Shown here: positions 1 through 5,208 of the stretch, in pieces | How positions within the stretch are numbered: position 1 is the first letter of the stretch | Layout: each line of letters begins with the position of its first letter | Origin: Acidimicrobiia bacterium | Lineage (GTDB): Bacteria; Actinomycetota; Acidimicrobiia; Acidimicrobiales; AC-14 | NCBI GenBank assembly: GCA_019243595.1 | Contig: JAFAUA010000167.1 | Location: 1 to 5,208 of the forward strand | DNA: 5,208 nt | Reading direction: 5' to 3' | The notes under the pieces: generated by a model | The model's database searches: none | Seen by the model: only the letters and a program-made list of their open reading frames with translations | Told to the model about the DNA's origin: nothing | Program-made: the position numbers and the translations under genes

Positions 1-874
1 CTTCTTCGACGAAGTTGGGGATGCGGTCGGGCTCGTCCCGGAGGAGCTGCTGGAGGTCGGGGCGCTCACCGATCAGCTGCAGCGCAGCGCCCAGCAGACG
101 GACGGTCGTCTCCTGGCCGGCGGCGAACAGGTTGGCGGCCACGCGAACGACGTCGATCACCTCAGGGGTTGACCCGTCGGGGAACGTGGCCGTGGCCAAG
201 CCGGTGAGGACATCGTCGCGAGGATTCGCTCGGCGGTCTTCGACGTAGGCGGTGAACTGCTCGTAGAGAAACTCCAAGGGCTTGTGTTCCATCGACTCGC
301 CCTTGGTGCTCCCAAGGTTGCCCTTCTGGCCGGGGCCGAGCGCCTCGCGGAACATGGCGTGGTCTTCCTCGGGGACGCCGAGGAGCTCCGCGATCACGAA
401 CAGCGCGAAGGGACTGGCGTAGTCGGCGATGAACTCGCACCGACCACCGGCCAGGAACTCGTCGATCTGGTGGTCGGCCAGGCGCCACATGAACGCCTCG
501 TTCTCCTTCAGGCGCTTCGGCGTGATGAGCCGGAGGAGCAGGCCGCGATGGGCGGTGTGGACCGGGGGGTCCATCGTCGGTAGCTGGTCGCTGAATGGCA
601 GCTGGTCGCGGTACTGCTCGATCAGGTCGGTGACGTCGTCGCCCTCGAGCGGAACGGGGAAACCGGGAAACGGCCCGGTCACAGCGGTGCACGACGAAAA
701 CGTCTCCGTGTCGTGGTACACCGCCATGGCCTCGTCGTAGCCGGTGACCATCACGACGTTCTTGTGGGGCTCCCGGTGCACGGGGCACCTCGCGCGCAAA
801 GCGTCAAAGTACGGGTACGGGTCAGCGATCAGATCCCGGTCGGTGAAGAAGTCGACGGCGTCGAGGTCCAGAAT
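1..874 (-). CDS. Cytochrome P450, partial (C-terminus beyond left edge), start codon anomalous
   Basis: This is a soluble bacterial cytochrome P450, a haem monooxygenase that takes electrons from ferredoxin-type partners; none is encoded in the window. Reading leftwards from 874 gives 291 residues. They include the N-terminal DPYPYFDALR segment (about 18-27), the C-helix DPPVHTAHRG (102-111, with the H106xxxR110 pair that contacts haem propionates in this family), and the I-helix oxygen-activation motif AGQETT (252-257). The frame runs off the left edge at FVEE, about where the K-helix ExxR begins, so the ExxR motif and the haem-ligand Cys loop (roughly 110-130 residues) are outside the window. 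The start is unclear: after an in-frame TAG at 886-884 the codons are TGT AAC GGC ATT CTG, so the first possible starts are the rare ATT (874) or CTG (871). An ATG (901) and GTG (907) lie in frame upstream of the TAG. The first ordinary start downstream (TTG at 799) would remove conserved sequence. The P450 assignment is firm; the subfamily and substrate are unknown. Confidence 0.93.
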   Translation of the reverse strand, partial: MLDLDAVDFFTDRDLIADPYPYFDALRARCPVHREPHKNVVMVTGYDEAMAVYHDTETFSSCTAVTGPFPGFPVPLEGDDVTDLIEQYRDQLPFSDQLPTMDPPVHTAHRGLLLRLITPKRLKENEAFMWRLADHQIDEFLAGGRCEFIADYASPFALFVIAELLGVPEEDHAMFREALGPGQKGNLGSTKGESMEHKPLEFLYEQFTAYVEDRRANPRDDVLTGLATATFPDGSTPEVIDVVRVAANLFAAGQETTVRLLGAALQLIGERPDLQQLLRDEPDRIPNFVEE

Positions 875-879
875 GCCGT

Positions 880-885
880 TACACT
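880..885 (+). promoter_or_regulatory. Candidate -10 box for the LLM oxidoreductase/ligase operon
   Basis: TACACT matches the TANNNT -10 pattern and would start transcription near 891-893, giving a leader of about 30 bases that contains the ribosome binding site at 912-916. No good -35 match is visible at the expected spacing. The position, in the only gap between two divergent genes, supports it; the sequence match alone is weak. Confidence 0.4.
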
Positions 886-886
886 A
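881..886 (-). promoter_or_regulatory. Candidate -10 box for the P450 gene
   Basis: On the minus strand the hexamer TAGTGT fits the TANNNT pattern of actinobacterial -10 boxes. Six bases separate it from the ATT at 874, so transcription could begin at or next to that codon and give a leaderless mRNA. No convincing -35 hexamer is seen 16-18 bases upstream. It overlaps by five bases the -10 candidate of the opposite strand. Inferred from pattern only. Confidence 0.35.
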
Positions 887-888
887 TC

Positions 889-907
889 GCGAGAAGGGCA
901 TTCTCAC
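889..907. promoter_or_regulatory. Small inverted repeat in the divergent intergenic region (possible operator or leader hairpin)
   Basis: The arms GAGAA (891-895) and TTCTC (901-905) are perfectly complementary around a 5-base centre. A further matching G/C pair at 889/907 follows one mismatch on each side. The repeat lies just downstream of the overlapping -10 candidates and just upstream of the LLM gene's ribosome binding site. It could be a repressor site covering both transcription starts or a weak hairpin in the leader. Short arms mean chance is a real alternative. Confidence 0.3.
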
Positions 908-911
908 ATCT

Positions 912-916
912 GGAGG
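912..916 (+). promoter_or_regulatory. Ribosome binding site fixing the TTG start at 922
   Basis: GGAGG, a strong match to the anti-Shine-Dalgarno sequence, lies five bases before the TTG at 922. This supports the unusual TTG as the true start of the LLM oxidoreductase over the later in-frame TTG (934) and ATG (937), which would cut away the first beta strand. Confidence 0.8.
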
Positions 917-921
917 CGGGA

Positions 922-1863
922 TTGCGCATCGGCTTGATGGTCGGACCTGAGCGCGGCCGCTACGCCACCAAGATCGAACGCATGCGCGCCGACGTCCGCT
1001 GGGCCGAGGACGCCGGGTTGGCGACGGTGTGGATCCCGCAGATCCCCGACGAGTTCGACGCGCTGACGGCTTGCGCCCTGGTCGGCGTCGACACGAACCG
1101 CATCGAGATCGGTACGGCGGTCGTGCCCGTGCAGCCCCGCCACCCGATTGCGCTGGCCCAGCAGGCGCTGGCGACCCAGGCCGCGTGCGCCGGGCGCCTC
1201 ACGCTCGGTCTCGGCGTCTCCCACCACTGGATCATCGACGAGATGCTCGGGCTGCCATACGAGAAGCCGGTCGCCACCATGCGGTCCTATCTCGACGTAC
1301 TGGACCAGGCGCTGGGCGGACCCGGCACGGTCGATGTCGACAACGAGTTGTTCCGCATCCACAACCCGCTCGATGTCACCGACGTGACGCCGACGCCCGT
1401 CCTGCTGGCAGCACTCGGACCGGCCATGCTGCGTCTGGCCGGCGAGCGCACGGACGGGACAATCCTTTGGATGGCCGATGAGAGGGCGATCGCTACGCAT
1501 GTGGCGCCGCGCATCACCGAAGCCGCAGCAACGGCGGGACGACCCGCACCTCGGATCGTCGCCGGCGTCCCCGTGTGCGTGTGCCTCGAGAGCGAAGTGG
1601 ACGCCGCCGTCGACCGCACCAACCGGGTTCTCGCCGAGGCGGAGGTGTCGCCGAACTACCAGCGCCTGCTCGATACCGGTGACGCCCGCCAGGTCGGCGA
1701 CATCCTGGCTGCCGGCACCGAGTCGACCGTCGAGAAGCGCCTGCAGGCATTCGTTGACGCAGGCGCCACCGAGGTCTCGGTACGAGTCGTTCCCATCGGC
1801 GAGGACCGAGAAGCCCGGCTGGCGTCGATGAAGCGCACCCGCGAGTTCCTCGCCTCTCTGTGA
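922..1863 (+). CDS. LLM class flavin/F420-dependent oxidoreductase
   Basis: A 313-residue luciferase-like monooxygenase (LLM) family protein, a TIM-barrel enzyme normally using coenzyme F420 or FMN to transfer hydride or oxidise a substrate. Family signs are the N-terminal strand MRIGLMVGP (1-9), WAEDAGLATVWIPQ (27-40), IEIGTAVVPV then RHPIALAQQALATQ (61-86), the GRLTLGLGVSHHW stretch (91-103), and PVLLAALGPAMLRLAGE (159-175) followed by DGTILWMA (178-185). The length is normal for single-domain F420-type LLM enzymes. The start is TTG, chosen because GGAGG sits five bases upstream and the first strand begins directly after it. The stop overlaps the start of the acyl-CoA ligase, so the two are probably one transcript and translationally coupled. 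F420 rather than FMN use is inferred from resemblance to actinobacterial members; the substrate cannot be read from the sequence. The family assignment is secure. Confidence 0.92.
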   Translation: MRIGLMVGPERGRYATKIERMRADVRWAEDAGLATVWIPQIPDEFDALTACALVGVDTNRIEIGTAVVPVQPRHPIALAQQALATQAACAGRLTLGLGVSHHWIIDEMLGLPYEKPVATMRSYLDVLDQALGGPGTVDVDNELFRIHNPLDVTDVTPTPVLLAALGPAMLRLAGERTDGTILWMADERAIATHVAPRITEAAATAGRPAPRIVAGVPVCVCLESEVDAAVDRTNRVLAEAEVSPNYQRLLDTGDARQVGDILAAGTESTVEKRLQAFVDAGATEVSVRVVPIGEDREARLASMKRTREFLASL

Positions 1864-3407
1864 TGCCCGACGCCAGGACCATCCCGGCGATGGCCGCGCT
1901 GGCGGTCGACCGGTTCGGCGACCGCCTCGCCATCGTCGATGGTGACACTCGGCTGTCCTACGCGGACCTCGTCGCTGAAGGTCGGCGCTTTGGCGCCGCC
2001 CTGGTCGCCAGCGGCATCGAGCCCGGCGACCGGGTCCCCATCTGGGCCTTCAACAGTGCCGAGTGGGTCATCGCCTTGCTGGGCCTGTCGATGGCCGGCG
2101 TTACGCTGGTCCCGATCAACACCCGGTGGAAGGGCGTCGAGGCGGCGGATGTCCTGCGGCGCAGCCGGGCCCGTCTGCTCGTCACGGTGTCCCGCTTCCT
2201 CGACACCGACTACGTCGCCATGCTCGAAGGTCAGGAGTTGCCGGACCTCGGGACGACAGTCGTCATGCGAAGCGATTCGTGGAAGGAGTTCCTCGCACGG
2301 GCGAAGCCCGACGATTTCGATGAACTCGACCGCCGCGCCGCGGCCGTGGCACCCGACGATGCGGCCGACATCCTGTTCACGTCGGGTACCACCGGCGTTC
2401 CCAAGGGTGTGGTGATGCCCCATGAGCGCACCCTCCGCGTCGCCACTGACTGGGTGCGTATGACCGGCCTCGACGCCGGCGACCGGTACCTGATGGTCAA
2501 CCCGTACTTCCACCAGTTCGGCCTGAAGGCCGGCATCCTCGCCTGTCTGGCGAGCGGCGCGGCGATGCTCCCCCAGCCCGTGTTCGATGTCGACCGCGTG
2601 CTGGAGCGCGTCGCCGAGGAACAGGTCACCGTGCTTCCAGGAGCGCCGACGCTGTACCTCTCGATCCTCGACCACGCCGACCGCGACAAACACGACCTGT
2701 CGAGCCTGCGCGTCGCGGTCACAGGCGCGGCCGACATTCCCGTCGAGCTCATCCGCAGGATCAACAAGGAGCTGCCGTTCTCCCTCGTCATCACCGGATA
2801 CGGGCTCACCGAGACCGGTACCGCCACGTCGACGTCACCAGACGACGACTTCGAGACGGTCGCCACCACCGTCGGCCGGCCCCGCCCCGGGTTCGAGGTG
2901 AGGATCGCCGACAGTGACGGTAAGGAGGTACCTACCGGCGAGGCCGGAGAGGTCGTGGTCCACGGGCCGACGGTGATGGCCGGCTACCTCGACGATCCCG
3001 ATGCGACGGCGGCTGCCTTGTCCGATGACGTCTGGCTGCGCACCGGCGACCTCGGCGTGCTCGACGAGCGGGGCTATCTGCGGATCGTCGGCCGCATCGA
3101 GGACATGTTCATCGTCGGGGGCTTCAACGTGTACCCGGCCGAGATCGAGAACGCCCTGTTGCGGCACCCCGACGTGCAGCAGGCGGCGGTGATCGGCATC
3201 CCCGACGCCCGCCTCGGAGAGGTCGGCATGGCGTTCATCGTCGGCAGCTCGGCGGACCCCGACTCAATCATTGCCTGGTGCCGCGACCAGATGGCCAACT
3301 ACAAGGTTCCCCGCGCCATCGAGCTCGTCGACGAGCTGCCACTGAACGCCACCGGCAAAGTGATGAAGGACGAGCTCCGAGCGCGGGCCCAGCGGCTGCG
3401 GCGCTAG
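1863..3407 (+). CDS. Class I adenylate-forming acyl-CoA synthetase (FadD-like)
   Basis: A 514-residue AMP-dependent synthetase/ligase that activates a carboxylic acid to its acyl-adenylate and then to the CoA thioester. All core motifs are present: the phosphate-binding loop TSGTTGVPKG (173-182), YGLTETG (313-319), the adenosine-ribose Asp in WLRTGD (D396), the hinge and A8 region GRIEDMFIVGGFNVYPAEIE (410-429), and the C-terminal catalytic Lys in LNATGK (K499). The hinge position has Glu (E413), where Lys or Asp is usual. The middle section, NPYFHQFGLKAGILACL and VTVLPGAPTLYLSILDH, recalls actinobacterial FadD3-type ligases that act on steroid ring-derived propionates. That is from memory of the family, so the substrate remains open. 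The ATG at 1863 overlaps the preceding TGA by one base; a GTG at 1860 directly before it is equally possible and adds one residue. No Shine-Dalgarno sequence is visible, which fits coupling to the LLM gene. Its stop interleaves with that of the convergent SDR gene. Confidence 0.95.
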   Translation: MPDARTIPAMAALAVDRFGDRLAIVDGDTRLSYADLVAEGRRFGAALVASGIEPGDRVPIWAFNSAEWVIALLGLSMAGVTLVPINTRWKGVEAADVLRRSRARLLVTVSRFLDTDYVAMLEGQELPDLGTTVVMRSDSWKEFLARAKPDDFDELDRRAAAVAPDDAADILFTSGTTGVPKGVVMPHERTLRVATDWVRMTGLDAGDRYLMVNPYFHQFGLKAGILACLASGAAMLPQPVFDVDRVLERVAEEQVTVLPGAPTLYLSILDHADRDKHDLSSLRVAVTGAADIPVELIRRINKELPFSLVITGYGLTETGTATSTSPDDDFETVATTVGRPRPGFEVRIADSDGKEVPTGEAGEVVVHGPTVMAGYLDDPDATAAALSDDVWLRTGDLGVLDERGYLRIVGRIEDMFIVGGFNVYPAEIENALLRHPDVQQAAVIGIPDARLGEVGMAFIVGSSADPDSIIAWCRDQMANYKVPRAIELVDELPLNATGKVMKDELRARAQRLRR

Positions 3408-4396
3408 GAGACCTTGCCGATCTCCTTCAGCCACGCCGTCGTGCGGCGCAATCCTTCGTCCAGGCTGATCGGGTCGTAGCCCAGCCGCTTCCAGGTCTTC
3501 GTCTCCTGGAGCGGCCGGCGCACGTCGGTTTCCTGGTCCCGCTTCTCGGCGATGGCGACCAGCGTCGGCCCGAACACTGCGGCCAATTCCGGGTCGTCCG
3601 ACGGTGCGACGTCGACCACATGGTGCTCGACGCCCGCCAGCGCGCAGATGCGGTTGCACGCCTCGGCGATGCTCACGACATCGTGGGGCTGCCCGTCGAG
3701 CATGTACCGCTCCCCCGCCACCCCCTGGTCCAGCGCCAGGATGCAGCCGTTCGCCACGTCGTCGGCGTACACCCAGCTCACGGGGAAGCGCAGGTACCGC
3801 TCGATGCGCTTCCGAAGGGCCGACAGCAGCACCCGATTGAAGCTGGTGATCGCCAGCGCGTTGCTCACGACCGGAGACGGACCGTAGATCGCACCGGGAT
3901 GCGTGCTTACGACGTCCATGCCCCGTTCGGCCCGCGCCATGACGTCCTGGAAGGCCGCCATCTTGGTGAGGGTGTACGGATCGGAACTGGGTTCCCTCGA
4001 AACCGGCGCATCTTCGCGATCCAGGCCGGTGGTCGTATCGAAGAACGTGCCGGTGCTGCACGCAACGACCCGCCCGAGACCTTCGGCTTCGGCCGCGTCC
4101 AGCAGGTGCGCGGTGCCACGCGTGTTGACGGCCTCGAAGTCCGCCATGTTCTGGCTCGCGCCACCCAGCAGCGCGGCACAGTGGATGGCGGCGTCGCAAC
4201 CTTTGGCCGCCCGCCGGACATCGGCCGCATCGGTGATGTCGCCGGCGGCGATCTCGACACCGAGGGCGACAAGGGGCGCGGTATCGGCGGTGGGCCGGGC
4301 GAGGGCCCGTACCGCGTCACCTCGTTCGATCAGCTGCCGGCAGATGTTGGCCCCGGCTAGGCCCGTGGCACCGGTGACGAGGACCTTGCTCGTCAC
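3404..4396 (-). CDS. NAD(P)-dependent epimerase/dehydratase-type extended SDR
   Basis: A 330-residue extended short-chain dehydrogenase/reductase with a Rossmann fold, of the group containing dihydroflavonol reductase-like, 3-beta-hydroxysteroid dehydrogenase-like and sugar epimerase-like enzymes. The dinucleotide-binding motif is VTGATGLAGAN (7-17, GxxGxxG). GDITD (52-56) follows the second nucleotide-binding strand, ST (114-115) is the likely catalytic Ser/Thr, and YTLTK (141-145) is the YxxxK catalytic pair. HPGAIYGP (166-173) and GERYMLDG (228-235) are typical of the extended SDR C-terminal half. The start is GTG at 4396, placing the Rossmann glycines at residue 9 onward; the frame is open further upstream but that stretch is the shadow of the neighbouring gene. 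The GTG overlaps the TGA of the upstream CMD gene as GTGA, so translation is probably coupled. A ketone or alcohol redox role in the same catabolic route is likely; the substrate is unknown. Confidence 0.92.
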   Translation of the reverse strand: MTSKVLVTGATGLAGANICRQLIERGDAVRALARPTADTAPLVALGVEIAAGDITDAADVRRAAKGCDAAIHCAALLGGASQNMADFEAVNTRGTAHLLDAAEAEGLGRVVACSTGTFFDTTTGLDREDAPVSREPSSDPYTLTKMAAFQDVMARAERGMDVVSTHPGAIYGPSPVVSNALAITSFNRVLLSALRKRIERYLRFPVSWVYADDVANGCILALDQGVAGERYMLDGQPHDVVSIAEACNRICALAGVEHHVVDVAPSDDPELAAVFGPTLVAIAEKRDQETDVRRPLQETKTWKRLGYDPISLDEGLRRTTAWLKEIGKVS

Positions 4397-4980
4397 GACA
4401 CATCCGCTGGCGAAGCGGCCTCCTTGACGCTGTCGACCTGGTCCGGGCTGAAGGCGATGACGGGATCGCTGCTGCCATAGACGTCGAGCGTGTGGATGAA
4501 CCGGTGGAGGCCCATCGAGTTGGCGCAGGCGAACCCGAGCTCGATGATCTGCGCGGCGGTGAACACTTTGCCGAGCTCCCGGTAGACCTCGTCGTCGATG
4601 GCGTGGTGGTCGGCCGACAGCAGGTCGAGGAACTGCACGGCCAGCCGCTCCTGCTCGGTCAGCTCGCCCTGCCCGGGAGCCAGGAGGCAGGCGACGTCCT
4701 CGTCGGTGATCGAATCGTGCTTTCGGGATTGCATGCACGGTTGGCACTCGCCGAGCTGCGCGCTCCGGATGCGCAGGAGCTCGAGGATGCGGCCACCGAG
4801 AAGTGATTCTTTACCCCAGACGGACCGGGCGGCGTTGGTCATCAGGATCTGCTGGGTCTTGTAGGCGAAGATCTGCAGCGGGATCGGCGTGGCGTACATC
4901 CCGCTGGCGACACCCTCTTCAATGATGCGCCGCGGCTCGGGAGCCATCTCGTCCAGCGGGATCGGTTCGATTCGTGGCAC
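4393..4980 (-). CDS. Carboxymuconolactone decarboxylase (CMD)/AhpD-like family protein
   Basis: A 195-residue protein of the CMD/AhpD-like all-helical superfamily, whose members include gamma-carboxymuconolactone decarboxylases and alkylhydroperoxidases. The core helix and redox motif are visible: E67 in LELLRIRSAQL, then C79-Q-P-C82, with spacing from Glu to the first Cys (12 residues) matching AhpD. The His expected four residues after the second Cys is Arg (R86), with a His two residues later (H88), so the proton-relay geometry of AhpD is not exactly kept. A thiol-redox or peroxidase-like role is therefore possible but unproven, and lactone decarboxylation is not indicated. The start chosen is GTG at 4980, with GGAGG five bases upstream; a GTG at 4986 is also in frame but lies inside that ribosome binding site. 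The gene follows the acyl-CoA dehydrogenase by 29 bases and overlaps the SDR by four bases, so it is the middle gene of an operon. Members are common beside actinobacterial lipid and aromatic catabolic genes. Confidence 0.88.
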   Translation of the reverse strand: MPRIEPIPLDEMAPEPRRIIEEGVASGMYATPIPLQIFAYKTQQILMTNAARSVWGKESLLGGRILELLRIRSAQLGECQPCMQSRKHDSITDEDVACLLAPGQGELTEQERLAVQFLDLLSADHHAIDDEVYRELGKVFTAAQIIELGFACANSMGLHRFIHTLDVYGSSDPVIAFSPDQVDSVKEAASPADVS

Positions 4981-4985
4981 GCGCA

Positions 4986-4990
4986 CCTCC
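4986..4990 (-). promoter_or_regulatory. Ribosome binding site fixing the GTG start of the CMD-family gene
   Basis: On the minus strand GGAGG is followed by five bases and then GTG at 4980, an ideal spacing. The alternative GTG at 4986 overlaps the last G of this site and cannot be served by it, so the two extra N-terminal residues of the longer reading are probably not translated. Confidence 0.8.
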
Positions 4991-5009
4991 GCTCGCTCGT
5001 GCGTCGAAT

Positions 5010-5208
5010 CTAAAGCGGCAGGAGGGGCGGAAGCTGGCGGGTGGTGAGGAGCTCCTCCCCGAGCCGCTTCGTCAGCGTGCGGGTGTCGCCCAGCAGACCG
5101 TCCAGCACGAGGACGCGGCGCAGGTAGCGGTGGAAGGGATGCTCGGTGGTGAAGCCGATCCCGGCGAGCACCTGCTGGCAGTGCTTGGCGACGACGCGGG
5201 CGCTGCGA
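5010..5208 (-). CDS. Acyl-CoA dehydrogenase, C-terminal fragment (gene continues beyond right edge)
   Basis: Only the last 65 residues are in the window, ending in TAG at 5012-5010. The segment KHCQQVLAGIGFTTEHPF (8-25) followed by HRYLRRVLVLDGLLGDT (26-42) is the C-terminal helical region of acyl-CoA dehydrogenases, where a G-G/A-x-G-(F/Y)-x-x-E-(H/Y) stretch precedes the final helix. These flavoproteins introduce an alpha-beta double bond into acyl-CoA thioesters. The catalytic base and the FAD-binding region lie outside or cannot be judged from this piece. In Actinobacteria such proteins often work as heteromeric pairs in steroid degradation, but nothing here proves that. It is the most upstream visible member of the leftward operon, 29 bases before the CMD-family gene. 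Confidence 0.85.
   Translation of the reverse strand, partial: RSARVVAKHCQQVLAGIGFTTEHPFHRYLRRVLVLDGLLGDTRTLTKRLGEELLTTRQLPPLLPL

Noticed and set aside
162..788. Open reading frame of 208 codons on the minus strand
   Set aside because: It is an out-of-frame shadow of the P450. Its translation is an Arg/Pro/His-rich stretch with no domain, while the alternative frame gives a clear P450.
904..1500. Open frame of 198 codons on the minus strand within the LLM gene
   Set aside because: Shadow of the LLM oxidoreductase, with no conserved features and lying opposite a complete, well-conserved protein.
1656..2693. Open frame of 345 codons on the minus strand opposite the LLM and ligase genes
   Set aside because: Long antisense frames are expected in GC-rich coding DNA. 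This one spans the junction of two well-supported genes and shows no recognisable motif.
3278..4360. Open frame of 360 codons on the plus strand opposite the SDR gene
   Set aside because: Antisense shadow: the composition is Arg/Ala/Gly-rich and no family motif appears, while the minus strand carries a full SDR.
4397..4747. N-terminal extension of the SDR frame up to 4747
   Set aside because: The added 117 residues are the out-of-frame copy of the CMD-family coding region. The Rossmann motif starts right after the GTG at 4396.
4981..5009. Possible promoter or terminator between the acyl-CoA dehydrogenase and the CMD-family gene
   Set aside because: The 29-base gap holds a ribosome binding site but no stem-loop with a T-run and no convincing -10/-35 pair, so it reads as an intra-operon spacer.
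5046..5057. Perfect 12-base palindrome GAGGAGCTCCTC as a possible terminator or operator
   Set aside because: It lies inside the acyl-CoA dehydrogenase coding region, where it encodes Glu-Glu-Leu-Leu. It has no loop and no U-tract, so ordinary codon use explains it.

Overview
The window is GC-rich, gene-dense DNA carrying six genes of oxidative lipid or isoprenoid-type metabolism. High GC, GTG and TTG starts, an F420-type luciferase-like oxidoreductase, a cytochrome P450 and a FadD-type acyl-CoA ligase together suggest a high-GC actinobacterium (a mycobacterial or acidimicrobial type of gene set). This is inferred from gene content; no rRNA or other taxonomic marker is present. No tRNA, mobile element, CRISPR array or long repeat is visible.

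Layout: (1) At 1-874, on the minus strand, lies the N-terminal two thirds of a cytochrome P450, cut off by the left edge just before the K-helix and haem-binding loop. (2) At about 875-921 lies a very short divergent intergenic region. It holds overlapping candidate -10 boxes for both strands, a small inverted repeat and a clear ribosome binding site for the rightward gene. (3) At 922-3407, on the plus strand, are an LLM-class (F420/flavin-dependent) oxidoreductase and an overlapping acyl-CoA synthetase. (4) At 3404-5208, on the minus strand, is a compact operon transcribed leftwards: acyl-CoA dehydrogenase (only its C-terminus is in the window), then a carboxymuconolactone decarboxylase/AhpD-like protein, then an NAD(P)-dependent epimerase/dehydratase-type extended SDR. 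The two operons converge so tightly that their stop codons interleave in a single CTAG.

Taken together the genes look like part of a catabolic cluster: P450 hydroxylation, redox steps by the LLM and SDR enzymes, CoA activation by the ligase and dehydrogenation by the acyl-CoA dehydrogenase. The ligase resembles, from memory, the FadD3 group of steroid-ring propionate CoA ligases, so a steroid, terpenoid or branched-acid substrate is plausible, but the sequence does not settle it. No wholly new system is evident. The most unusual point is the 5' end of the P450: its frame has no ordinary start codon that would retain the conserved N-terminus, and an upstream in-frame ATG is separated from the body of the gene by an amber TAG.
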